Below the pieces are notes generated by a model. The model was not told the DNA's origin, did not search any database, and saw only the letters and a list, made by a program, of their open reading frames with translations. The position numbers and the translations under genes are program-made. DNA of 64,000 nt from Capra hircus (Eukaryota; Chordata; Mammalia; Artiodactyla; Bovidae). Shown here in pieces: positions 43,797-54,999 of this stretch. Every line of letters begins with the position of its first letter. The first letter of the stretch is position 1. Location of the stretch: assembly GCF_001704415.2 (NCBI RefSeq), contig NC_030811.1, positions 72,558,069 to 72,622,068 on the forward strand, given 5' to 3'.

Positions 43797-46240
43797 CAGC
43801 CTTTAATTATTTTAAGCACTGAAATGACTCAGTCAAGTTTGTGCTTAGAATATCCTCCCTGTATGTGTTTGCGGGCTGGGTTACAAGGCATACCTGGGGG
43901 ACTAGTTATAAGAAATCCAGACAAGACATACTGTGTGCCTCACCTAAGTCTCAGAGGGAACCAAAGGCCAGAATGATTTGAGACTACTTAGAAGATAGAG
44001 TTGACAGACCTTTGTGAGTGATTTAGAAGATTAAGGGGCATTCTACAAATGATAAACATGTTTGGAATCTACAAATAAATTCTCAGCCTTAACCAAATCT
44101 CAAAGAGACTGTCCAGGCCACAAAGAGGTATACCCTCTCTTTAAGAAAGGCAGTAACACAGGAGGAATGTCCTAGTCTGGATACTAGTCACCATGGGCTG
44201 TCTCCCCACCCGTGATGGGGGTAACATTCTGCAGTATGTACTTACCTGACATACTGGCCAGCATTCATTTGGACATGCCTTTGTGTTGGCAAATACTCTG
44301 ATCATCACCCCAGCTGTTTCACTGAGGGGATAGCCAAACCAACCTACTTTCTTAAAGAAGTGTTATACGAGGATATTACATTCTGAATCTTGTTACTCTA
44401 TAGAAAACATTTTCAAATATCCCAACATTCTTGGGAGGAAAAGAAGGTTAGTTGCTAGAATCTCAGGACAGGACTTGCTGGCTGGTATTAAATGCCCAGG
44501 AAAAACTGTTCAGAAAGATCTCTTGGGTAGGGTTTTAGGGCTTATCTGGTCATTGGAAGAGAAGGGAGCTCTAAGCTCTGCTGGAAGCCACTTGGATCTC
44601 ACACTAGGACTCTCAGTACTCTGAGCCCCCTGTGTGTGCTAGTCCTTGATCTGTGCATATAGTTCCTGTTCTCGGAACCTTGTGATAGTGTCTGCACTAT
44701 TCCAGCTTCCTCACAGGAAGTGGCAGAAGGGCTTTACAGGGCTTTAATTCTCCCTCTGACCTCAAATTCAGTGAAAATTTAAAAAGTAATTTTGTATGTA
44801 CCCATAGGAAAGTTCTCAGACTTTCCTTCTGATTGAAGTCAAGTCAAAACTCAACCTCTTGAAAGAAACTTAGTCCGCTTGAGAAAAAAATGCCACTCAA
44901 CCTCTTCCTGCTGTAAAACAAGTAAAAAGAAAGCTGTGTTATCATTAAGCAAGTCCTTTGGCCATTTAGCAAACCAAATTTCTGAAGACTAGCCCACAAA
45001 AGAAGTTAAGCCCATTTAAAGCTTGCCCCTGGAGACCTTTATCTCTCTACTCCATACCGTCTATAAGAATTTTTAGAAGGCTTGAAAATATGAAGACTTC
45101 TTAAAGCTCCCCTAAGCAGCCCAGTAAAAAGATTTCTAAGGTAGATGCATTAATCAATAGCTTTCAAAGGAGCAAGGCTCCCCATGATTATCAGGAAAGA
45201 CATCTGTCAAAGATGGAGAACTGCTTGGTGGGTGCAGAAAACACACTGCCCAATTAAGTCATTCTAGACATCTATGTGTTGGCAGTGCCTCATGGTCCAT
45301 GTCCCCTACTATTTAGGTGTCTATCAACTGGCATGCATCCTCACATTTTACTCTCTTTCTCTTGCCCTGTTCTCTATTGCTTGGTTCCTGTGTTTCTGGG
45401 GCTGTGGATGTGTTTATCACACACACAGTGTCTCCTCTGATGAAGCCAGTAATGCCATGGTCAAAGGCTGGTCATTAAGGGGCTGGCCGTACATGCTGCT
45501 GCCCTTGGTGAAACCTGGAGCTGGGGCAGAGTGGAAGCAGAAGACTGCCTCCAACTGAGGATAACTCAGGACTGCCCTTGTCTTCATGTATTTTGTGAAT
45601 ATAGCTGGGGCCACATAGTCTCCAGGAGGGCAATTCCCCCATCAAATAAAAGATGACTAAACTAAAATGGGATGGAGTGTGGTCATAACCCTCTGGAGTG
45701 CCCTGTTCTCAAAGTCTGAATTTTATAGCATGACTAATGTCTTAGGAAGACTATTTTCTGATGCAAATGTAGGGCATCCATGTGGCTCAAGAGGGGCGCC
45801 CTTTCTCTTCAAACTTTGCTGTTTCAGGAGGTTCCATTATGTTCCTGAGATAGAGACAGTCTGCAGTCATTAGGACTATATTTTTCTCTTGAAATAATTA
45901 ACTATAGATGAAAAAACATATTTCAAAGACACTGTAGGCTAAAATAGGTTTTGTTTATTCGTCTGGGAGCATAATCCTCAAACAATACTATTTCAGTGAG
46001 GAGCTACTTTCCAGGGTCACAAAACAACTGACATGCAAATACAATTGAGAACACAGCTCATTTGAAAGTTAAAGATTCCCTTATTGACACTGAGTAAAAT
46101 GTGTAATAAGATAGTAAACATTCTGTGACATTGTCTGTTGTGTTCCAACTTCCATAGTAATCCAGTTTTTAGCTAAACACTAGGTCTCTCAAAGATTCCC
46201 TTTCTGAGTCTTCTTGCAGCTAGCTGTGGCTGGGAGGAGA
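43797..46240. other. Unassigned interval
   Basis: About 2.4 kb that I could not assign, the longest unexplained block together with 60.2-63.2 kb. The 94-codon plus frame at 45274-45558 has a hydrophobic, cysteine-rich N-terminal half but no recognised domain or start context. A degraded retroviral internal segment is possible but not shown. Confidence 0.4.
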
Positions 46241-46800
46241 CTAATAAAATGATGGCATTATATAATTTCAGCTATACAGCATAGTGATTCAATAATTTTA
46301 TAGATGATACTCCATTTCAAGTTACTACAAAATAATAGCTATATTTCTCTTACTGTACAGTATATGCTTGTTGCTTATTGATTTAATACATACAAATTTA
46401 TGTCTCTTAATCCCATACCCATCTTATCTTGCCCCTCCAACCTTTCTTCTCTCCACTGGTGACTACTTGTTTTTCTGTGAGTCTGTGTCTCTTTTGTTGT
46501 ATTCATTCATTTGTATTACTTTCTAGGTTCTGCAGATAAGTGATGCCACACAGTATTTGTCTTTCTCTGACTTACTTTACTAATCATAAGGTCCATCCAC
46601 TTTATTGCAAATAGGACAATCTTGTATTTTTAATAGATAATGCATATGTTTTTTTGTGTGTTTATATATATCCCATCTTTAATCATCTGTTGAAGGACAC
46701 TAAGGTTGGTCTCATATCTTGGTTATTGTATACATGCTTGGGTACATGTATCTTTCAGTTAGTTTTTTCATTTTCTTTGGATATTTCTATTCCTGGATCA

Positions 46801-47018
46801 AAAAGATCCTCTGGAGAAAGGATAGGCTATCCTTTCCAGTATTCTTGGGTTTCCTTTGTGGGGAAAGAATCTGCCTGCAATGTGGGATAACTCGGTTTGA
46901 TCCCTGGGCTGGGAAGATCCCCTGGAGAAGGAAAAGGCTACTCACTTCAGTATTTTGGCCCGGAGAATTCCATGGGGCTGCAAAGAGTTGGACACGACTG
47001 AGCAACTTTCACTTTCAC
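46801..47018 (+). mobile_element. Bov-tA dimeric SINE, truncated, inside L1
   Basis: A 46-base scrap of a first unit (GATCCTCTGGAGAAAGGATAGG to AGTATTCTT) is followed by a second unit starting GGGTTTCCTTTGTGGGG and ending CACGACTGAGCAACTTTCAC. It is the same one-and-a-half layout as at 16583-16914. Confidence 0.88.
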
Positions 47019-47055
47019 TGTAGATGGATACACTGGAGTAGAATTCCTAGATTAT

Positions 47056-47184
47056 GCTGCTGCTAAGTCGTTTCACGCGTGTCCGACTCTGTGCTACCCC
47101 ATGGCCTGCAGCCTACCAGGCTCCTCTGTCCATGGGATTCTCCAGGCAAGAGTACTGGAGTGGGGTGCCATTGCCTTCTCTGTC
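47056..47184 (-). mobile_element. BOV-A2 single half, antisense, inside L1
   Basis: GCTGCTGCTAAGTCG to GGGGTGCCATTGCCTTCTC is one half of BOV-A2 in reverse with its CAG-repeat tail. The other half is missing. Sequence such as GATTATG before it and the L1 text TAGTTCTATTTTTAATTTTTTGAG after it show that it lies within the L1. Confidence 0.9.
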
Positions 47185-49965
47185 CTAGACTATATGTAGT
47201 TCTATTTTTAATTTTTTGAGAAACCGCCATATTATTTTCCATAGTGGCTGCACCAGTTTACATTTGCACCAACAGTGAGAATGTAAATTGTAATTCCCTT
47301 TTCTCTACATCCTCTCCAGCTTTTGTTATTTGTATTCTTTTTGATGATAACCACTCTGACTAGTGTGAGGTGATATCTCACCAACGTTTTGATTTGTATT
47401 TCTTTGATTGTTGGTGTTGAGCATCTTTTCACATAACTGTTGGCCATCTGTATGTATGGAAAAGTGTCTATTCAGGTCTTCTGCTCATTTTGAAAACTGG
47501 GGTGTTTTGAGATTAAGTTGTAAAAGTTGTATAGGTATTTTGGATATTAACTTCTTACTATACAATTGCAAATATTTTCTCACACTCAGTAAGGTTTTTT
47601 TTTTTTTTCCTTTTTTTTCTTTTTTGGTTAGTAGTTTCCTTTGCTATGTAAAGCTTTTAAGTTTAAGCCCCATTTTCTTATATGTGCTTCTTTTTTTTGC
47701 CTGAGGAGACATAAAAAATTTTTACTGCAATTTATGTCAAAGAGTGTTCTATGTTCTCTTCTAAAGATTTTATGGTTTCAGGTCTTACATTTAGGTCTTT
47801 TAATCCTTTTTTGAATTTGAGATTTTTTTTTTTTTAATCGTATGAGGCAGTGTACTAATCTCACTCTCTGACATGCAGCTGTCCAGTTTTCCCAGCACCA
47901 CTTATGGAAGAAATTATCTTTTCTCTATTGTATATTTTTGCCTCCTTTGTTAAAGATTGACCATAAGTGCATGGCTTTATTTCTGGGCTCTCAGTTCTGT
48001 TGCACTGATCTACATGTCTGCTTTTGTGCCAGTGCCATGCTGTTTGGATCACTGTACTTTTATAGTTTAATTTGATGTCAGGGAACATCATACAAACAGG
48101 TTTGTTCTTTTTTCTCAAGATTGTTTTAGCAATTTGGGGTTTTTAGTGTGTTTCCGTATGAATTTTAACATTGTTCTAGTTCTGTGAAAAATGTCATGGG
48201 TATTTTGATAGGGATTGCATTAAACAATTGCCTTGGGTAGTGTGTCCATTTTAACAATATTCTTCAATCCAAGGACACAGTATATCTTCTCATTCTTTGG
48301 TTCATTTTTACATTCCTTCTTCACTGCTTTATAGTTTTGAGAGTATAAGGCAATCACCTCCATTGATTTAGTTTACTCTTAGGTATTCTTTTCCAATGCA
48401 ATTTTAAGTGGGAAATGTTTTCATTCTTCCTGATAATTCATTATTAGTGCATAGGAAAGCAATGGATTTTTTTATATTACTCTTGTATCCTACATCATTA
48501 CTGAATCATTTGTTCTAATATTTTGTAGGTGGAGAAGTCAGAGTTTTCTGTATGTAGTATCATGTTAGCTGCAAACAGTGACAGTTTTACTTTTTCCCTT
48601 CCAATTTGAACGCCTTTTATTTTTCTTTTCTGATTGCTGTGGCTAGGAATTTTAATACCGTATTAAACAGAAGTGATGAGAATGGATATCCTTGTCTTAT
48701 TCTGGAGTTTAGGAGAAAGGACTTCAGCTTTTTACCACTGAGTGTGATGCTGGTTGTGGATCTGTCATAAATGGTCTCCTTTATATTGAAATGTTCCCTC
48801 AATACCAACTTTGAGAGTTTTTATCATGAATGAATGTTGAATTTTGTGAAATGCTTTTTCTGTGTCTGTTGAGATGATCATATGATTTTTATCCTTGGTT
48901 TTGTTAATATATCAAACTGATGGATTTGTGTATACTGGACCTTCCTTGCATCCATGTAATAAATCCCACTTGACCATGGTGTATGATCTTTTTCTATATA
49001 TTAGTGAAGTCAGTTTGCTAATATTTTTGCATCTATATTCATTGAAGATACTGGCCTATAATTTTCTTCTTTAGTAGTGTCTTTGTCTACTTTGGTACCA
49101 GAGTAATGGTTGCCTTGTAAAATGAACTTGGGAGTATTTCCTATTCCATTTTTTTGGAATAGTTTGTGAATGTTGGTATTAACTCTTTCTATGTTTGGTA
49201 GAATTCTCCTGTGAAGCTGTCCGGTCATGGACTTCTCTTGGGAGTTTTTTATTATAAGTTTGGTTTCACTTCTAATTATTGGCCTGTTCAAACTCTATTT
49301 CTCTCTGATTCAGTCTTGGCAGGTTGTAGGTTTTTACTAATAGAAGCTTGTCCATTTCTTCTGGGTTGTCCACATTGTTGGCATATAACTTTTAGGCCAT
49401 GGTATTAAGACTTTTTGTCTCTGTAGTATGGGTTGTTATTTCTCCTCATTCATTTATTTGAATACTCTCTCATGCCTTTTTGATGAGCCTGTCTAAAAGC
49501 TTGTCCTTTCTTTTTTCAGTCTTTAAAAGCAAAAGAGAAACAACTCAGCTCAAGGTTTCGTTGATATTTACTTTTTTGTTGCTATTTTATTTGCTCTCTA
49601 ATCTTCATCTCTGTGCTTCAGCTGACTTTGGGCTTTATTCTTCTAATTCCTTTAGATAATAGTTTCAGTTGTTTGAGACTTCTTTTTTTCCCCTGAGGTA
49701 GACTTGTATTGCTATAAACTACCTTCTTTGAACTGGTTTTGGTGCATCCTGTAGTTTTCAGAAAGTTGTGTTTCTATTTTCATTTGTCTTGAGATATTTT
49801 TTGATTTCCTCTTTGATGTCTTCATTGACCCATTGGGATTTTTTTTAGTGATGTTAAGTGTGCATATGTGGTTTTCCCATTTTCCTTTGTATAATTTCTA
49901 GTTCCATATATTGTAGTCAGAAAAAATACATTTCTATCCTCTTAAATTTGTTTGAGCTGGCTCTG

Positions 49966-50935
49966 TTCCCTTTAAGCGTATACACTCGCCTCTTCTAGCA
50001 TTGGCACCCTTGTTCCAGAGGGAGGTAGTGCTAGAGCAGAAAGGCCTGGTGAGTGCATTTGGCATGGATCAGGATGTGAGCCCTGGACTACTTTTGATGA
50101 GCTGCCTGTATTAGCATCCATAATGATTGCCCCACTCTGTCCAGACAGTGCTTCAGGTCTGAGTCTCCTTTATCTCTCACATCTGAGCTCTCCCCTTGGC
50201 CTCCACTGCCCTCACCCTGGTGTGGAGCTGCGCTGCAAGGGCCTGTGCCATCTTGGCATGGTTGGGGTATGGGCAATGGTGGTCTAGCCTCTGACAGAGA
50301 TTGGAGCTGCTGCTGGTGCACTGCCTGCGTAAGTGCCAGTGGTGACTGACTGCCTCTGCTTGACTCTAGCTGCTTCCATTTTGAGCTGCCTCTGTGTGCC
50401 ACAGCTGAGCTCTATCCTCAGCCCTGGCAACTCATGCCCCAGTGTGTACTGTGTCCTCAGGCAGGCAGAGTCGGCACCTTTACTCTACTTGGGCTGAAGC
50501 ACACGTCAGTGTGGCTGTGCAGTTTTCAGCGCACCCTCTTTTCAGGGAGCAGGTAAGCATCTGCACGCCCCTCATGAGTGCAGTCCAGGCTTCACACAGT
50601 CCTCCTGTTCATCTCACTGCCCTCCAACTAGCCGAGGGGGCTCATCTTCCCTGTGTTTGAACCCAAGGCTAGGATACCCAATATGTAGCTCAAACTAGCT
50701 CCTGCCCCTGGGAGGATCTCCTCGTCCCTCTAAGTCCCTTCCAGGGGCACAGGTCCCAACCTGATGACTTCTCCTTCCTCTTAGCTGATTCTCTGCAGCT
50801 TTCTTACAGCCTTGGTTGAACAGTTTTTCTGCCATTCTCTAGTGAGTTTTCAGGATTGTCCTGCACTTAGGTGTATTTTTGATATGTTTATGGAGGTAGG
50901 TGAGTTCTCCATCCTCCTACTCTGCTTTTGCCTGT
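49966..50935 (-). mobile_element. L1 5' UTR, antisense, fused directly to ORF2
   Basis: The right end on the minus strand reads AGCAGAGTAGGAGGATGGAG then AACTCACCTACCTCC and ATCAAAAATACACCTAAG. This is an L1 5' start of the type found in laurasiatherian L1s (GGCGGAGTAGGAGGA). About 950 GC-richer bases follow. It then passes straight into the ORF2 endonuclease end near 49965, with no ORF1 and no N-terminal endonuclease. The opposing frames at 50088-50402 and 50442-50660 are incidental. Confidence 0.72.
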
Positions 50936-52015
50936 TCTTTTTCCTCCTTTTATTCTCTTGCTTGGAATGCACATACTGCTATCTCAGCTCATGGAGTCAA
51001 GGCCATCCACGGTGGTGCAACCAGATAGAAGAAGTCCTGATCTTTTTTCCCAGGTATTTATGAGAGGGAAACTGCTATTCAATTTAAACCTTTGTCATTT
51101 GGGCCTTACGTCGCTCAGAGCTGAACCTAATTCTAGCAAACATGTACTTGTAACTCTTTAACAGAGACCACTTCAACTCTGCCATTTTGGCAATCGATCA
51201 GCACCTACATTAAAGTTGCCTTTGTAAATGAATCTTGCAAGCATGCAAACACTCTTCAGTATAAAGCAGCTCAGGTTAGTACAGATTTTGATTCGCATGC
51301 AACTATTATCAATTGCTTCCAGTTGCCAGTAAACCTGGAAAATGTTCTGTTAAATTTGCAAGTGGATTTATGCTTTTGGACTCATCCTGGAGGTCTGTGT
51401 TAAGGAAAAATATGAGGACTTGGCTATTTTTCCCTTTAACCCTTTTAAAATAAGTGAGATTCTGGTCTGATTGAAGGTAGAATGTAACCAGCAGCATTAC
51501 TAACCAGAGTGAAACTGGTTTTTAACATTCTACATGTATCAGTTAGCTATTTCTGGAGCTGCTGCTCTGGGATGGCCTCACACATCTGGCAGTTGGCTGG
51601 CTGTCAGCTGAGTCAATGTGTGACCAGGCCACGTGTCTTTCATTATCTAACAGGCATGCCTGGGTTTGTTTACATAGTGGTGGCCGGATTCCGAGAGAGA
51701 GTGTGGAAATGTACAAAGTCTCTAGAGGCCTGAGCTCAGAACCAGCATACCATCGCTTCCATTCACATTCTGTGCCAGAGCAAGTACTGAGGCCAGTCCA
51801 GAGTCAAGGGGTCAGGGAAATAGACTGCACTCCTTGACGGTAGGGGCCTTAGAGTTATATTTCAACAGCTCTAGATACAGGAAGGGGTGAAGAATTGTAG
51901 CTGTTTTTGTAATTTAATGTAAGACACCTCTGATTTTTTGCATAAAACTTCCTCAGCTGTGCTGATCAAACAGAACAGGGCACTCCCAAGAAAGCAAACT
52001 ACTTCCCTCATGGAT
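50936..52015. other. Unassigned interval
   Basis: About 1.1 kb with no recognised repeat. Short frames at 51509-51733 and 51616-51837 lack domains. Confidence 0.45.
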
Positions 52016-52400
52016 TGTCTTAGTCCGTTCAGGCTGCTAGAAGAGAATCCCATAGATTAGATGGCTTATATACAAATTGGTCACAGTTCTGGAGGCTCGA
52101 AGTCCAAGATCAAGGACCTGCAAATTCAGTGTCAGGTGAGAGCCCATTTCCTGGCTCATAGATGAAGTCATTTTACTGTGACCTCATTTGAATGGAAGAA
52201 GGCAAGGGGGCTCTATGGAGTCTCTCTCTTTTTTTTTTTTTTTTTAAAATAAGGACACTACCTCAGCCATGAAGGCAGAACCCTTCTAATCCTAATTAAC
52301 TTCTAAAAGCCCCACTTCCTATTACCATTACCTTGAAGGCTTAGGATCTCAACATAGGAATTTGGGAGGAATGTAAACATTTAGACCACATTAGTATTGT
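52016..52400 (-). mobile_element. MaLR LTR relic (MLT1/MST-like), antisense, solo
   Basis: In reverse orientation it has the MaLR order. Its 3' end is at TGTCTTAGTCCGTTCAGGCTGC, then CACAGTTCTGGAGGCTCGAAG and CCATTTCCTGGCTCATAG. These are followed by CCCACTTCCTATTACCATTACC and AACATAGGAATTTGGGAGG toward its 5' end. A T-run of about 20 sits at 52231-52249. No internal region is attached. Confidence 0.68.
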
Positions 52401-54104
52401 GGCTGGGATTTCTTCCTTGAGAATTAAGGGATTATAGCTTTAGTTCTTAGGTTTTCAACCAAATCACTGTAATCATTTAGTAATAGTTTCTAATCTCTTA
52501 CTTCAAACCACAGCAGCCAGGTCAAAACAGAAGGTCTGTGAATCAATGGAAATAGTAATTAAAGTAACCTTTGCACCTACCTCTCACTGTTCATTTAAAT
52601 AAAATTTATGAAGTTCTGGTTCTTTGCTAGAGGGTAGGGATGCCAAAGGAGTAAGACTCATACTCAGTCCAACCCTCGAGGAAGCCATAGTCTAGTCAGA
52701 GAAATATGGAAACAGCATAGACTAATTCAGTGTGTGGGGTGCGGTAACGTAAGCACAGTCTAGAGACAAAAATGATGTGGGAGGTTTCTCTCTGGAGGCA
52801 GATCAGGGACCACAGTCTCGGTGCTCCCACCCACATGCTTTTCTGACAGTCCTCATGGTCCCCAGTTATCTTCTCAGCCTAGACCTCATTCTGTCCCTGA
52901 GATGCCGTTGAGATGAAACAGACACCTCTGCGTGGGCCACTCTTGGAGCTCCTGTGGCTGTTCACCCTCGGATTGTGGAAGGACCTCTGATCTGAGTTAC
53001 AAGCCTCCTGCCCAGGGTAGACCTGCCTTTGGAGTGTTTTCCAGGAGGCCTCATGTTTCAAGTCTTTAAGGCCCTGGATACTTCTGTATTCCCTTTCTCT
53101 CTTAAGAAATGCAGAGGTGGTGGAGGGAAGCTCCTCTGAGGAGGGAAGCTATTTGACCGTGCTGCTCCCCGAAGAAGCTCTTCTTAGCAAGCACCTGGTG
53201 ACCTAGGATGAAGACAGACATCAGCCTCAGGCGGAGATCTCTCCATGGCTGGGGTGTCCTTTGTCATTCTGTTTTTTAAGAGTTCCTATTAGTATTCTCC
53301 CATATCCTCTGCCCTCCTCTCTTCCAGCAAGCTCCCAGACTCATGTGCTGTTGTAACAATATGTCCAGGCCACACCTCCCAGGTGGGAATGCTGGGCAGG
53401 CTGCCCCTTGGGGACTTCATCACACTGACTGTGTAGTTACATTTCTGGTTGTTTATGTAATTGAGTTTCTTAAAATTCAGGCTCTTTGAACCAGAAGCTC
53501 TCCCCTTTCTAATACATGGCCACAGCTGAATACTTTCTGTCCAAGGTGGAATCTGCTTGGAGCTGCCATCCTCAGATTCTATAGACAGAGGTTAAAGGCT
53601 GGTATGACGGAGATTCTAAGAACTAGTAACGTCTCTTATGTACAGTGCTGTTGTTACAGAGCAAAGTTAGATACTTTTCTTGATTGGTTTGAAAGCATTT
53701 ATCATGTGGACCACCGTCTCCCACCAGTGCTATTTGTTTGCTTGATAATGAGCCCACATTGTAGTTTCTTTTCTGTTAACATAAATGCAGAGAACTGGAT
53801 CTGATGACCTACTGATAAGCAGGGGAACCCTAAACCACATGGAAATCAGATATATCACACTTCATCGTTTCCTAACAGGGTTTAAAGAATAGCAGTTAGT
53901 CATCAGTACTGAGGCTTGTCTCTGATTGAGCACCTATTCCCTCCTCTTGTCTGCTGGAGAAAATGACTGGGAGGGAGCATGAAGATCTGAGAAGGTAGGG
54001 TGAAGAAGGCTGGCAGGTTATCTAGGTAGAGTTACTTAGGAACTCTAGAGATGTTGTATGGGCTGGAAAGGTAGGTGCTGGATAGGGCAACTTGGTAGAA
54101 CAGT
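52401..54104. other. Unassigned interval
   Basis: About 1.7 kb, apparently single copy, with no supported coding region. The 60- to 66-codon frames (52879-53061 minus, 53604-53804 plus) show no domain. Confidence 0.45.
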
Positions 54105-54250
54105 GGTCAAACTTGAATGTGTAGACAAATCACCTGATTCTGATTCAGTAGGTCTGGGGTAAGTTTTGAAATTCTCCATTTCTATAAAACTCCCAGGTGG
54201 TGATGTTGCTGGTTTTGGTACCACACTTTGCTAGCAAGATTCTGGACTGA
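54105..54250. mobile_element. MER5A-like hAT MITE
   Basis: CACCTGATTCTGATTCAGTAGGTCTGG, ATTCTCCATTTCTATAAAAC, CCCAGGTGGTGATGTTGC and CCACACTTTGCTAGC-like blocks in MER5 order. Confidence 0.75.
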
Positions 54251-54304
54251 TCTGTCTCCCCTTCTGCCATTATTTCCCCAGAGAAGAGTCTGAATGGTAG
54301 ACCA

Positions 54305-54720
54305 GTGGGCTGGTATTAGAAACAGCACTTATTTGTGAAATACCTACTCTGTATCAGAAACTGTGCCAAGGGTTTTCTGTGTACTATCTTGTTCTGGTTG
54401 TTGTTGTTTTTTCATCACTAAGTTGTATCTGGCTCTTTAGCACCCCCATGGACTGTAGTCTACCAGGCTCCTCTGTCCATTGGATTTCCCAGGCAAGAAT
54501 ACTGGAATCGGTTGCTGCTTCCTTCTCCAGGGGATCTTCCTGACCTAGGGATGGAACCTGTGTCTCCTGCATTGTAGGTAGATTGTTTACCACTGAGCCA
54601 CTTGGGAAATCCTCTTGTTTTGGTTGCAACCCTGTAAAATAGGCAACATTATCTCTGTTTGAGAGATGAAGAAATTGTAGTACAGGGATTTTTGGTTGCA
54701 CATACACTATGTTAATTCTC
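54305..54720 (+). mobile_element. MIR SINE split by a Bov-tA
   Basis: The left piece 54305-54387 (CAGCACTTATTTGTGAAATACC, CTGTATCAGAAACTGTGCC) and right piece 54627-54720 (AACCCTGTAAAATAGGC, TCTCTGTTTGAGAGATGAAG) are consecutive MIR segments. Confidence 0.78.
54401..54613 (-). mobile_element. Bov-tA SINE inserted in MIR, antisense
   Basis: The reverse complement starts GGATTTCCCAAGTGGCTCAG, has GGTTCCATCCCTAGGTC and then the BovB-like tail. It ends in an AACAACAAC tail seen here as TTGTTGTTTTTTC. The target-site duplication cttgttctggttg is at 54388-54400 and cttgttttggttg at 54614-54626. Confidence 0.95.
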
Positions 54721-54999
54721 TGAAATCCATTCAAGCCTGTTTCTGTCTAGATACCTAAGCTTATATGTTAGTTCAGTCAAGACATCACTCCTGCTAGAAC
54801 AAGAAATCAAAGAAGGCCCCCTTATAGATTGCCCAACCATCCCAAGGACTTTAAGATTACCTTCCTCTAAGAGAGTTTTTGAAGTCTGGAATCATATAAT
54901 TATATAATGTACAACCTATGCAAACATACATGTTCTGATGATAAGCAACAAGAAACTTCAAATCCACAAATGCTAACCCCAAGTTACAGAGAAGAAATT
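54721..54999. other. Unassigned interval
   Basis: About 280 bases, no recognised element. Confidence 0.5.

Larger units (their letters stand above)
46245..49965 (-). mobile_element. Old ruminant L1 (ORF2 and 3' UTR), antisense
   Basis: Minus-strand L1 with its 3' UTR near 46245-46560 and ORF2 read leftward from 49965. The first recognisable ORF2 text is the end of the endonuclease (CTCAAACAAATTTAAGAGG, TTTTTCTGACTACAATATATGG). Next come reverse-transcriptase pieces at 49010-49291 (TTKEENYRPVSSMNIDAKIL) and 48617-48808 (GYPFSSLLFNTVLKFLATAIRKEK). C-terminal pieces lie at 47861-48118 and 47232-47447 (NNKSWRGCREKG). Many stops. Interrupted by two SINEs at 46801-47018 and 47056-47184. Confidence 0.88.

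Noticed and set aside
45274..45558. 94-codon frame with hydrophobic N-terminus, possible secreted or membrane peptide
   Set aside because: Only the hydrophobic run supports it. There is no known family, no good start context and no exon signals.
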